NCBI RefSeq assembly: GCF_000243275.1
Contig: NZ_CM001437.1
Coordinates: 1,523,100 to 1,587,099 of the forward strand
Direction of reading: 5' to 3'
DNA from: Myroides odoratus DSM 2801
GTDB lineage: Bacteria > Bacteroidota > Bacteroidia > Flavobacteriales > Flavobacteriaceae
Length of the DNA stretch: 64,000 bases
In this document: piece after piece, positions 28,988 to 36,863 of the stretch
Layout: each line of letters opens with the position of its first letter
How positions within the stretch are numbered: position 1 is the stretch's first letter
Notes under the pieces: generated by a model
The model's input: the letters and a program-made list of their open reading frames with translations, nothing else
Told to the model about the DNA's origin: nothing
Databases searched by the model: none
Made by a program: the position numbers and the translations under genes

Positions 28988-29986
28988 ATGATATTAGTTA
29001 CTGGTGCAACAGGCTTAGTTGGAAGTCATCTTCTATTACATCTTCTCCAACAAGGAGCAGGATCAATACGTGCTATTTATCGCAATACACAGAGTATTGC
29101 TAAAGCCAAACACGTATTTGAACTACACCAAGCACTTACCTTATTCGAAGGCATTCAGTGGCAACAAGCAGATATCCTTGATTTACCTGCACTAGAAGAA
29201 GCTTTTGAAGGCATCACCCATGTTTACCATTGTGCTGCTATGGTTTCTTTTGATCCCCGCGATGAAAAAATCCTGCGTAAAACTAATATTGAAGGAACAG
29301 CAAATATTGTCAACCTTTGTCTTGCACATTCCATTGAAAAATTGTGTCATGTAAGTTCTATTGCTGCCTTAGGCGAATCTTTGCATTACTCTACTCCCAT
29401 TACCGAGCAAACAGAATGGAACCCTGCCCTGTATCACAGCGATTATGCATTGAGTAAATTTGGTGGTGAAATGGAAGTTTGGCGTGGAACTCAAGAGGGG
29501 CTTGACGTCGTTATTGTCAATCCTGGAGTCATTTTTGGACGCGGATTTTACAGAGAAGGCAGTAGTGAACTATTTTATAAAGTACGTCAAGGATTCCCTT
29601 TTTACACAACTGGAACTACGGCTGTTGTTTCCGTTGAAGATGTCGTATCAGCTATGTATCAACTGATGGAAAGTGAACACAAGAATGAACGTTATACTCT
29701 CGTTTCTGACAATCTAAAAAACCGCGAGCTATTACACTATATAGCTGCTTTACTCCAAAAGAAACCCGCTAGTTTTGAAATAGGCCCGTTTGGACTTGCT
29801 ATAGCTTGGCGTTTAGATGCTTTTGTTTCTATACTAACTAGAAAAAAAAGAAGCTTTACACGTGCTATCGCGAAAGCTTCTTTCAGTTGTTTTATTTATG
29901 ATGCTTCTAAAATTGAACAAACGCTCGATTTTACATTCTCTTCTTATCAAAAATTTTTAGTTGATGTTAGTAAAGGATTTAAATAA
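28988..29986 (+). CDS. NAD-dependent epimerase/dehydratase family protein (extended SDR)
   Basis: An extended short-chain dehydrogenase of 332 residues. The N-terminal Rossmann loop TGATGLVGSHLLLHL binds NAD(P). An HVYHCAAMVSFD segment follows, then the catalytic Ser region (HVSSIAALGE) and the YxxxK pair in YALSKFGGE. This resembles dihydroflavonol reductase or hydroxysteroid dehydrogenase-like members, but substrate is not readable. An upstream TTG at 28979 would add three residues but overlaps the -7 box; the ATG gives the normal MILVTGATG start. It converges on the DUF4296 gene. Confidence 0.88.
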   Translation: MILVTGATGLVGSHLLLHLLQQGAGSIRAIYRNTQSIAKAKHVFELHQALTLFEGIQWQQADILDLPALEEAFEGITHVYHCAAMVSFDPRDEKILRKTNIEGTANIVNLCLAHSIEKLCHVSSIAALGESLHYSTPITEQTEWNPALYHSDYALSKFGGEMEVWRGTQEGLDVVIVNPGVIFGRGFYREGSSELFYKVRQGFPFYTTGTTAVVSVEDVVSAMYQLMESEHKNERYTLVSDNLKNRELLHYIAALLQKKPASFEIGPFGLAIAWRLDAFVSILTRKKRSFTRAIAKASFSCFIYDASKIEQTLDFTFSSYQKFLVDVSKGFK

Positions 29987-30020
29987 GCACATGTCCTTTA
30001 GCTGATTGCTAATCTTTTAT

Positions 30021-30545
30021 TTACTCTACTAACTTTTTTTTCATTTCTGGGCTGACTTCTTTAATACTGGTTTGTTTTACCTTTTTAGTCTTTGGAATCA
30101 ATTCCGTATTTTTAATAGGTTTTACCTGGTTTGTATCAGCCTTTAAAACAGGCATAGAATCAACTGCAATAGCAGCAACAGGAGCTAATTCCAATTCTTT
30201 TTTTGACAATAAAGAATCCATTCCTTCTTTATCTTTTTTAAGTCGGTTCATGACACGCGTTTGCATATCAAAATACACGCCCTTTTTCAACTTTACATAG
30301 TAGCGATTATTTGCTGTAAACGTCAAACTATCAATTTGATATTTATCGAAAATATCTTTAATCTGCACTGCTTTTACAGTATCTGATACAAAAGCATTTG
30401 TTGTTTGCATACCATACAACAAGGCTACATCATATAGAATATCCTCCATTTTTGATTGCTCAATAAATGGGTTGGGTTTGTCTAAATCTTTTTGACAAGA
30501 AAACAACAACAAAGCCACACAACAAATTATAACTACCTGCTTCAT
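30021..30545 (-). CDS. DUF4296 lipoprotein
   Basis: A lipoprotein of 174 residues with signal MKQVVIICCVALLLFSCQ (Cys at about 17). The following stretch PFIEQSKMEDILYDVALLYGMQTTN and the later FDKYQIDSLTFTANNRYYV match what I know of DUF4296. The C-terminal 50 residues are Lys-rich and low in complexity. The frame extends 14 codons further upstream, but that would overlap the end of the dihydroorotase gene and lose the signal peptide, so I chose the ATG at 30545. It is last in an operon with the glycosyltransferase and dihydroorotase genes, an order I recall from Flavobacteria. Function is unknown. Confidence 0.82.
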   Translation of the reverse strand: MKQVVIICCVALLLFSCQKDLDKPNPFIEQSKMEDILYDVALLYGMQTTNAFVSDTVKAVQIKDIFDKYQIDSLTFTANNRYYVKLKKGVYFDMQTRVMNRLKKDKEGMDSLLSKKELELAPVAAIAVDSMPVLKADTNQVKPIKNTELIPKTKKVKQTSIKEVSPEMKKKLVE

Positions 30546-30558
30546 TTTTCTACTTATA

Positions 30559-31896
30559 CTAACGTTCAAAAAGCAATCTTTGCCCACAACGAATTTCTTT
30601 TACTTCTTCATTTTCATACACTAAGCACCCATTAACAAAAGTATGGGTCACTTTAGATGAAAATGTTTCTCCTTCAAATGGAGACCATCCACACTTATAC
30701 AAGATATTCTCTTGATTTACTTCCCAGCTGCTATTTGGATCAATTAAAACGATATCTGCATGATAACCCTCTTTTAAAAATCCTCTTTTTTCTATTTGAA
30801 ATAAAATAGCTGGATTATGTGCTGTTTTTTCAACAATTTTTTCAACTGTAATTCGCCCTTGTTTCTTTGCTTCAAATAAAGAAACTAAAGCATGCTGAAC
30901 TAAAGGACCTCCAGAAGGAGCTTGTGTATATGTTTTTGCTTTCTCTTCTTTCGTATGTGGCGCGTGATCGGTTGCAATAACGTCAATACGACCATCTAAC
31001 AAAGCCTCCCAAAGCTTTTCTCTATCACTTTCTTTTTTTACAGCAGGATTCCACTTGATAAAGTTTCCTTTTGTTTCATAATCTTTATCAGTAAACCACA
31101 AGTGATGTACACAAACTTCTGCCGTAATTTTCTTGTCTTTTAATGGAATATCATTGCGGAATAACTCCGTTTCTTTCCCTGTAGATACGTGAAATACATG
31201 TAATCGTGCTCCTGTTTTCTTTGCTAATTCAATCGCTTTAGACGAAGAGATATAGCATGCTTCTTCACTGCGAATAATTGGATGGCATCGCACAGGGATG
31301 TCTTCTCCATATTGTTCTTTATGTTGTTGTAAATTTGCTTGAATTGTTCCTTCATCTTCTGCATGAACCGCAATCAACATTGAAGTACTGGAAAATATTT
31401 TTTCTAGTACATCCTGACGATCTACCAACATATTTCCCGTTGAAGACCCCAAAAACAATTTAATCCCCGCTACATTACGTGGGTTTGTTTGTAGTAATTC
31501 TTCTAAATTATCATTGGTTCCCCCCATCATAAACGAGTAATTCGCATACGACGCTGAAGACGCTATTTCGTACTTTTGTTCCAACAATTCTTGCGTAACG
31601 GCATTGGGAACTGTATTGGGTTGTTCGATAAAAGAAGTAATCCCTCCAGCTACAGCTGCTCTTGATTCTGAAGCAATATCTCCTTTATGCGTTAAGCCTG
31701 GCTCACGGAAATGTACTTGATCATCAATCATTCCAGGAACAACATACTTTCCTGTTGCATCAATCACTTGCATATCAGGTGTTGCTTCGATAGTCTGTGC
31801 TATTTTTGCTATTTTGCCTTCTTGAATCAGGATATCCCCTTTTTGAACGATACCTTCGTTGACAAGGCTTCCATTTTTTATTAAATAGTTGCTCAT
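30559..31896 (-). CDS. pyrC: Dihydroorotase
   Basis: A zinc amidohydrolase that closes carbamoyl-aspartate to dihydroorotate in pyrimidine synthesis. It has 445 residues. The usual DxHxH metal motif reads DDQVHFREPG (about 57-66), with Gln for the first His. I recall the same in the Porphyromonas gingivalis enzyme, so it is probably phylum-typical. Other landmarks fit class I dihydroorotases: SFIEQPNTVP, KLFLGSSTGNML, HVFHVSTGKE, and VIATDHAPHTKEEK with the catalytic Asp. The ATG overlaps the glycosyltransferase stop by one base (TAATG). Confidence 0.92.
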   Translation of the reverse strand: MSNYLIKNGSLVNEGIVQKGDILIQEGKIAKIAQTIEATPDMQVIDATGKYVVPGMIDDQVHFREPGLTHKGDIASESRAAVAGGITSFIEQPNTVPNAVTQELLEQKYEIASSASYANYSFMMGGTNDNLEELLQTNPRNVAGIKLFLGSSTGNMLVDRQDVLEKIFSSTSMLIAVHAEDEGTIQANLQQHKEQYGEDIPVRCHPIIRSEEACYISSSKAIELAKKTGARLHVFHVSTGKETELFRNDIPLKDKKITAEVCVHHLWFTDKDYETKGNFIKWNPAVKKESDREKLWEALLDGRIDVIATDHAPHTKEEKAKTYTQAPSGGPLVQHALVSLFEAKKQGRITVEKIVEKTAHNPAILFQIEKRGFLKEGYHADIVLIDPNSSWEVNQENILYKCGWSPFEGETFSSKVTHTFVNGCLVYENEEVKEIRCGQRLLFER

Positions 31897-32615
31897 TATA
31901 GTTTGTTTAGTAGTTTTCTAATTTTTAGATTCATTACTCCAAAAATAGCTTCTTTGATAATCCCTTTTGACATTTTAGATTCCCCTCGTGTTCGATCTGT
32001 AAAAATAATCGGTACTTCCGTAATTGGAAATTGCTTGACGTATACTCTGTATTTCATTTCAATTTGAAAGGCATAACCTACAAATCGAATCCTATCTAAA
32101 TCAATCGTTTCTAAAACTTCCTTAGTATAACAAACAAAACCTGCTGTTGTATCTTTCACTGGCATACGGGTAATCCAACGTACATAAATTGATGCTCCAT
32201 AAGAGAGTAAGACGCGATTTAAAGGCCAATTGACCACATTCACTCCCGTCACATACCTTGATCCAATTACCATCCCGCCCCTTTCTTGGCAGCTTGCTAA
32301 CAAGCGACTCAAATCAGCGGGATTGTGAGAAAAATCAGCATCCATTTCAAAAATATAGGCATAATCGCGCTGTAGTGCCCATTTAAAACCATCTACATAA
32401 GCCGTACCTAATCCATTTTTCCCTTCTCTTTTCAGCAAATGAAGCGTATTGTATTTTTCTTGCAACTGTTCAACCGCTGCTGCCGTACCATCAGGAGAGT
32501 TATCGTCTACAATAAGCACGTGAAAACACTCGGGTAATTCGAGTACAGCCTCAATAATTTGCGCGATATTTTCGATCTCATTGTAGGTAGGAATAATAAC
32601 TAGTCCTGCGTTCAT
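31896..32615 (-). CDS. Polyprenol-phosphate mannosyltransferase-like glycosyltransferase (family 2)
   Basis: A GT-A glycosyltransferase of 239 residues similar to dolichol-phosphate mannose synthase. Visible motifs are VIIPTYNEIENIAQII (about 5-20), the nucleotide-binding LIVDDNSPDGTAA (about 34-46), and the metal-binding DADFSHNP (about 93-100). There is no C-terminal membrane domain, so it is the short, soluble or peripheral form. It should load a sugar onto a polyprenyl phosphate for use outside the membrane, perhaps in protein O-glycosylation. It is the first gene of an operon with pyrC and the DUF4296 gene. Confidence 0.88.
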   Translation of the reverse strand: MNAGLVIIPTYNEIENIAQIIEAVLELPECFHVLIVDDNSPDGTAAAVEQLQEKYNTLHLLKREGKNGLGTAYVDGFKWALQRDYAYIFEMDADFSHNPADLSRLLASCQERGGMVIGSRYVTGVNVVNWPLNRVLLSYGASIYVRWITRMPVKDTTAGFVCYTKEVLETIDLDRIRFVGYAFQIEMKYRVYVKQFPITEVPIIFTDRTRGESKMSKGIIKEAIFGVMNLKIRKLLNKL

Positions 32616-32702
32616 TGTCTTTACTTTGGATACAAAAATAACCTTTTTATAGAAAGTTAACCCTTAAATAATTAACAAAGTCTCACAAATGCATTTTTTT
32701 AC

Positions 32703-32710
32703 TAATTTTG
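32703..32710 (+). promoter_or_regulatory. -7 box TAATTTTG directly before the DUF4271 gene
   Basis: A TAnnTTTG match ends 8 bases before the ATG at 32719, predicting a leader of zero to a few bases. No strong -33 element is seen. Confidence 0.55.
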
Positions 32711-32718
32711 CAAATGAT

Positions 32719-33390
32719 ATGGACAACTTACTATTAACTGAGCGAATTGTTGCCAACAAGGATTGGGCTACCCTACTGTTTTTCGTGGGCTTCTCCATCA
32801 TTGCTATTAATCGAACTATTTTTAGTGTTCGCTTTGCGGAGTTTACTCGTTTGGTAATTTCAGATAAGTATTTAAAGATTTACAAAGACAATACCAATCT
32901 ACGCAATAGTTTTACACTTTCCTTTTTGACCATTCAGTTATTATCCATTACCTTCTTTTTGCAAATTGCAGCGAAGTCCTTTGGGTTTATAGAGCAATAT
33001 ACCTTGTTGTCGTATATCCAAATCTTGAATTTCACTTGTTTTTTTGTCATAGGAAAATATTTAATCGACAAGATAATTGGCATTACATTTGAGATAGAAG
33101 ATTTTGTAGACCATTTTAATTTACAAAAAGCAACCTATAGAAATTACATTGGTATGTATCTTTTGGGAATAGATTTACTCTTATTTTACAACGATATAGT
33201 CAACCAATTCGCAATAACTCTACTTGGAATTGCTTTAATCTTAACAAATCTTGGTTTATACGTTATATTTATAAAAAACAATCGAAAAACGATATTAAAT
33301 AAGTTGTTCTATTTTATTTTGTATCTTTGCACCCTTGAAATAGCTCCTTATTTTATAATATACTTTGCATTTAAAAACTTTAGAGCCTAA
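32719..33390 (+). CDS. DUF4271 membrane protein
   Basis: A 223-residue integral membrane protein with about six hydrophobic helices, for example LLFFVGFSIIAINR, FTLSFLTIQLLSITFFLQ and FAITLLGIALILTNLGLYVIF. Placement immediately before hemD and family resemblance fit DUF4271, a Bacteroidota-specific family of unknown function. A frame extending ten codons upstream covers the -7 box, so the ATG at 32719 (MDNLLLTERIV) is preferred. The 14-nt gap to hemD suggests co-transcription, although hemD also appears to have a promoter inside this gene. Confidence 0.8.
   Translation: MDNLLLTERIVANKDWATLLFFVGFSIIAINRTIFSVRFAEFTRLVISDKYLKIYKDNTNLRNSFTLSFLTIQLLSITFFLQIAAKSFGFIEQYTLLSYIQILNFTCFFVIGKYLIDKIIGITFEIEDFVDHFNLQKATYRNYIGMYLLGIDLLLFYNDIVNQFAITLLGIALILTNLGLYVIFIKNNRKTILNKLFYFILYLCTLEIAPYFIIYFAFKNFRA
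33322..33329 (+). promoter_or_regulatory. Internal -7 box TATCTTTG upstream of hemD
   Basis: TATCTTTG lies inside the end of the DUF4271 gene, 75 bases before the hemD start. A TTG at 33304-33306 sits 15 bases upstream. It may give hemD independent transcription. Confidence 0.5.
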
Positions 33391-33404
33391 ATAAGAATTA
33401 AACT

Positions 33405-34148
33405 ATGAAAGTGAAAACAATTTTGGTTTCTCAGCCAGAACCTAAAGTAGAAAACTCTCCATACTTTGAGATCGAACAAAAGTATAAAGTAAAAATTGAC
33501 TTTAGGCCTTTTATACACGTTGAAGGTGTACCTGCTAAGGACGTAAGACAACAGAAGATCGATTTAAACAACTTTACAGCGGTTATTTTAACGAGTAGAA
33601 ACTCCGTTGACCACTTCTTTCGTGTTGCAGAAGAAATGCGCTATAAAGTGCCTGAAACACTTAAGTATTTCTGCCAATCAGAAGCTATCGCCTTTTATTT
33701 ACAGAAATATGTAGTATATCGCAAAAGAAAGATTTATGTAGGTCAGAAAGATTTCGCTGATTTAGCTCCTTTGATTAAAAAATACAAGGATGAGAAATTC
33801 TTATTATCGGCTTCAGATCAATTAAACGCGGAAGTACCTACTATTTTAGGCGAATTAAAAGTAGATTGGACTCCAGGAACATTTTACAGAACGGTAATGA
33901 GTGATTTATCTGATTTAGCCGATGTAAAATACGATGTTTTGGCTTTCTTTAGTCCAACGGGAATTAAATCATTATTCATGAATTTCCCTGACTTCTCTCA
34001 AGACAATACTCGAATTGCAGTATTTGGTACAACAACGCAAAAAGAAGCCTTAGATCACGATTTACGCGTGGATATTATGGCTCCATCACCGGAAGCACCA
34101 TCTATAACTATGGCTCTTGAAAAATACATTCAGAAAGTGAATAAATAA
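33405..34148 (+). CDS. hemD: Uroporphyrinogen-III synthase family protein
   Basis: A cytoplasmic HemD-fold protein of 247 residues that would cyclise hydroxymethylbilane to uroporphyrinogen III in haem synthesis. HemD sequences diverge strongly. Here the support is the two-lobe pattern with TAVILTSRNSVDHFF (about 63-77), YFCQSEAIAFYLQKY, and the second-lobe AFFSPTGIKSLFMNF with VFGTTTQKEALDH. It follows the DUF4271 gene, an order I recall from Flavobacteriaceae, and ends at a strong terminator. Confidence 0.88.
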   Translation: MKVKTILVSQPEPKVENSPYFEIEQKYKVKIDFRPFIHVEGVPAKDVRQQKIDLNNFTAVILTSRNSVDHFFRVAEEMRYKVPETLKYFCQSEAIAFYLQKYVVYRKRKIYVGQKDFADLAPLIKKYKDEKFLLSASDQLNAEVPTILGELKVDWTPGTFYRTVMSDLSDLADVKYDVLAFFSPTGIKSLFMNFPDFSQDNTRIAVFGTTTQKEALDHDLRVDIMAPSPEAPSITMALEKYIQKVNK

Positions 34149-34152
34149 ATAT

Positions 34153-34185
34153 AAAAAAGTCTTCTTAACGGAAGACTTTTTTTTT
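34153..34185 (+). terminator. Rho-independent terminator after hemD
   Basis: AAAGTCTTC pairs with GAAGACTTT around TTAACG, followed by a long T-run, 5 bases past the hemD stop. Confidence 0.9.
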
Positions 34186-34315
34186 GGTTATGAGTTGTGG
34201 TTATGAGTTGTGAGTTATGAGTTGTGGGTTGTAAGTTATGAGTTGTGGTAAGAGTGATTCTAAGACAACCTATACCTCATAACCCTTAACCCCATAACCA
34301 TAACTACTCATAACA
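34186..34315. repeat. Tandem GTTATGAGTTGTG units facing inverted copies, between two terminators
   Basis: The left half has four near-copies of a 13-14-base unit (GTTATGAGTTGTG, third and fourth beginning AGTTATGAG). After a spacer of about 27 bases, the right half carries complementary fragments (CTCATAACC, CCATAACC, CTCATAAC). The whole can fold into an imperfect long hairpin. It lies exactly between the convergent terminators of hemD and pckA and holds no gene. Confidence 0.7.
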
Positions 34316-34343
34316 AAAAAAGAGAGCCTAAGCTCTCTTTTTT
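34316..34343 (-). terminator. Rho-independent terminator after pckA
   Basis: AGAGAGC pairs with GCTCTCT around CTAA, with T-runs on both sides, 9-14 bases after the pckA stop on the minus strand. Confidence 0.88.
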
Positions 34344-34351
34344 GATATCTA

Positions 34352-35971
34352 CTATAACTGTGGTCCTGCTTCAACTAAAGCTTTTCCAGCGTCGTTATTT
34401 GTATACAAATTAAAGTTTTTGATAAATAAAGCAGCTAAATCTTTTGCTTTATCTTCCCACTCTTTTGCTTCACCGTACGTATTACGAGGATCTAAGATAT
34501 TTGTATCTACTCCTTCTAAAGCTGTTGGCACAACAAAATTATAAATAGGAATAATTTTCGTTTCTGCATTTTCGATAGAACCATCTAAGATTCTGTCAAT
34601 AATTGCACGTGTATCTTTAATAGAAATACGTTTTCCTGTTCCGTTCCAACCTGTGTTAACCATATAGGCAGTCGCATTGTGCTCCTCCATTTTCTTCACT
34701 AACTCTTCTCCGTATTTTGTTGGGTGTAAAGACAAGAATGCTTTACCAAAACAAGCTGAGAATGTTGGTTCTGGCTGTGTAACTCCTCTTTCTGTACCTG
34801 CTAATTTAGCTGTAAATCCAGATAAGAAGTAATATTTAGTTTGTTCCGGTGTCAATTTTGAAACAGGAGGCATTACTCCAAAAGCATCTGCAGTTAAGAA
34901 GATTACTTTCGTTGCATGACCTGCTTTAGAAACTGGTTTTACAATATTTTCAATGTGATCAATTGGGTAAGAAACACGTGTATTTTGTGTTACAGAACCA
35001 TCATTAAAATCAATAATACCATTCGCATCAACAGTAACGTTTTCCAATAAAGCATCACGGCGAATCGCACCATAGATATCTGGTTCGTTTTCTTTGCTTA
35101 AGCTAATTGTTTTTGCATAGCAACCTCCTTCGAAGTTGAATACTCCTTCGTCATCCCATCCGTGCTCATCATCACCAATCAACTCGCGTTTTGGATCTGT
35201 TGACAACGTTGTTTTTCCTGTTCCTGATAATCCGAAGAATACAGCTACATCACCATCTTTACCTTTGTTTGCTGAACAGTGCATTGAAGCCATTCCTTGC
35301 AATGGTAAATAATAGTTCATCATAGAGAACAATCCTTTTTTCATCTCACCACCGTACCAAGTACCACCAATGATTTGAACTTTTTCAGTTAGATTGAACG
35401 CAATATATACTTCTGAATTTAATCCGTATGCTTTGTAATCTTTAAATGTTGCTTTAGAACCATTCATTACTACGAAATCAGGCTCACCGAAGTTTGCCAA
35501 TTCTTCTTCTGTAGGACGGATGAACATGTTTTTCACAAAATGTGCTTGCCATGCTACCTCCATAATGAATCTTACTTTCAAGCGCGTATTTTCATTCGCA
35601 CCACAGAAAGCGTCAACAACATAAAGTTTTTTTCCTGACAACTCTTCTGCCGTAGTTGCTTTTAAAGCTTCCCACGTTTTTTGGTCAATCGGCTTGTTAT
35701 CATTTGGAGATTCTGGAGAATTCCACCATACGGTATTCTCAGTAACTGAGTCCTTTACGATATATTTATCTTTTGGAGAACGACCAGTGAACTCACCTGT
35801 CATAACATTTACAGCTCCTAATTCAGTTACTTGTCCTTTTTCAAACCCCTGTAGGTCAGACTTAATTTCTTCATTATATAAAAGATCGTAGGAAGGATTA
35901 TATACAATCTCTACAACATCTTTAATACCATATTTTTCAAGTGAAATTGATTGCGTATTAGCCATTTTCAT
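34352..35971 (-). CDS. pckA: Phosphoenolpyruvate carboxykinase (ATP)
   Basis: Catalyses oxaloacetate plus ATP to phosphoenolpyruvate and CO2, the entry to gluconeogenesis. It has 539 residues, the normal length. Motifs are clear: [11 protein letters not shown] in the N-terminal domain, [12 protein letters not shown] (near 205), the P-loop [11 protein letters not shown] (about 240-250), the metal site [11 protein letters not shown], and the adenine-binding region near [12 protein letters not shown] start two codons downstream (35965, MANTQSIS) is equally likely. Its promoter box (36001-36008) lies 30-36 bases upstream. Confidence 0.97.
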   Translation of the reverse strand: MKMANTQSISLEKYGIKDVVEIVYNPSYDLLYNEEIKSDLQGFEKGQVTELGAVNVMTGEFTGRSPKDKYIVKDSVTENTVWWNSPESPNDNKPIDQKTWEALKATTAEELSGKKLYVVDAFCGANENTRLKVRFIMEVAWQAHFVKNMFIRPTEEELANFGEPDFVVMNGSKATFKDYKAYGLNSEVYIAFNLTEKVQIIGGTWYGGEMKKGLFSMMNYYLPLQGMASMHCSANKGKDGDVAVFFGLSGTGKTTLSTDPKRELIGDDEHGWDDEGVFNFEGGCYAKTISLSKENEPDIYGAIRRDALLENVTVDANGIIDFNDGSVTQNTRVSYPIDHIENIVKPVSKAGHATKVIFLTADAFGVMPPVSKLTPEQTKYYFLSGFTAKLAGTERGVTQPEPTFSACFGKAFLSLHPTKYGEELVKKMEEHNATAYMVNTGWNGTGKRISIKDTRAIIDRILDGSIENAETKIIPIYNFVVPTALEGVDTNILDPRNTYGEAKEWEDKAKDLAALFIKNFNLYTNNDAGKALVEAGPQL

Positions 35972-36000
35972 TATGTTATGTTGTCTTTTTAATTAATATG

Positions 36001-36008
36001 CAAACTTA
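36001..36008 (-). promoter_or_regulatory. -7 box TAAGTTTG for pckA
   Basis: TAAGTTTG on the minus strand fits TAnnTTTG and predicts a leader of about 25-30 nt. A TTTTG lies about 25 bases further upstream, a slightly long spacing. Confidence 0.65.
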
Positions 36009-36038
36009 GAAATAAATTTAATATAACGATGCACAAAA

Positions 36039-36437
36039 CTAGATTTTCGTACTTTTTCCCATTTTAAGGGTCTGAATTGCAGCATACACCCAGGCTAAAA
36101 TCATGAAAACTCCCCCAATAGGTGTAATTGGCCCTAAGAATTTTACGTTAAATCCAGGCAATCCATTGAACGTTAGTAGATAAATAGACCCCGAGAATAA
36201 GGTTACTCCGATTAAAGTCAAGATAAACAATCGCTTTTTCACTGCATCAGTGAAGAAAGAAGAAAGACCGACGAACAAGAGAAAAAAGACATGATACATC
36301 TGATAGCGAACACCAACTTCATAAGAAGCTACTGCCGTTTCACTGACAATCTTTTTCAAACCATGTGCTCCAAAGGCGCCTAAAATAATACCTAAAGCTC
36401 CTAATAATGTAGCTGTTATAATAATTTTTCGTCCCAT
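36039..36437 (-). CDS. DUF423 family small membrane protein
   Basis: A 132-residue inner-membrane protein with four helices. The N-terminal ALGIILGAFGAHGLKK (about 14-29) and YEVGVRYQMYHVFFLL are characteristic of DUF423 (YgdD-like) proteins. LFSGSIYLLTFNG and the terminal GGVFMILAWVYAAI complete the pattern. Function is unknown. It is upstream of pckA on the same strand, but pckA has its own promoter. Confidence 0.9.
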   Translation of the reverse strand: MGRKIIITATLLGALGIILGAFGAHGLKKIVSETAVASYEVGVRYQMYHVFFLLFVGLSSFFTDAVKKRLFILTLIGVTLFSGSIYLLTFNGLPGFNVKFLGPITPIGGVFMILAWVYAAIQTLKMGKSTKI

Positions 36438-36863
36438 TTATTTTTCTTTCGAAGATACAAATTATCCACCAAAAGACACCGAAGAAAACTTAAAAATAAA
36501 TATACACCCCATGTCCCGAAGGAGCTGCCTATTATTCACAATTTGAGGTTTCTTTATTTTTTTTACTGGTTTTTCACTCCTCTTCTATTTTTTTACCAAA
36601 CTAAAAAAGGGTTCATCAAACAAGACGCTATCTTATTAAAAATCGATAGAAGCCTTTTTCTTTCCTTTTTCTTCAATCTGATATCCGTACAACACATTCT
36701 TTCCATTAAAAACTACTGTTCGTTTTGTGTTTAGCGAGAAAAAAACGCTCGTTATTATCTTCACTGAGACAATTTTATTCCAAACTTTTTTAGCAAAAAT
36801 TTTGCCCCTATGATTATATAATTCCTTACTTTCGTAACTCGTAAAACAACCAAAAACAAAATA
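36438..36863. other. Divergent intergenic region carrying two promoters, no gene seen
   Basis: About 425 AT-rich bases. On the minus strand TATCTTCG (36450-36457) is a near-match -7 box for the DUF423 gene. On the plus strand TTTG (36801-36804), 22 bases, then TACTTTCG (36827-36834) is a near-match promoter for the saccharopine dehydrogenase gene. An open frame of about 63 codons in between is Phe and Leu rich and looks accidental. Confidence 0.5.

Noticed and set aside
34186..34315. A CRISPR array
   Set aside because: The units are contiguous and partly inverted, with no regular spacers and no cas genes in the window.
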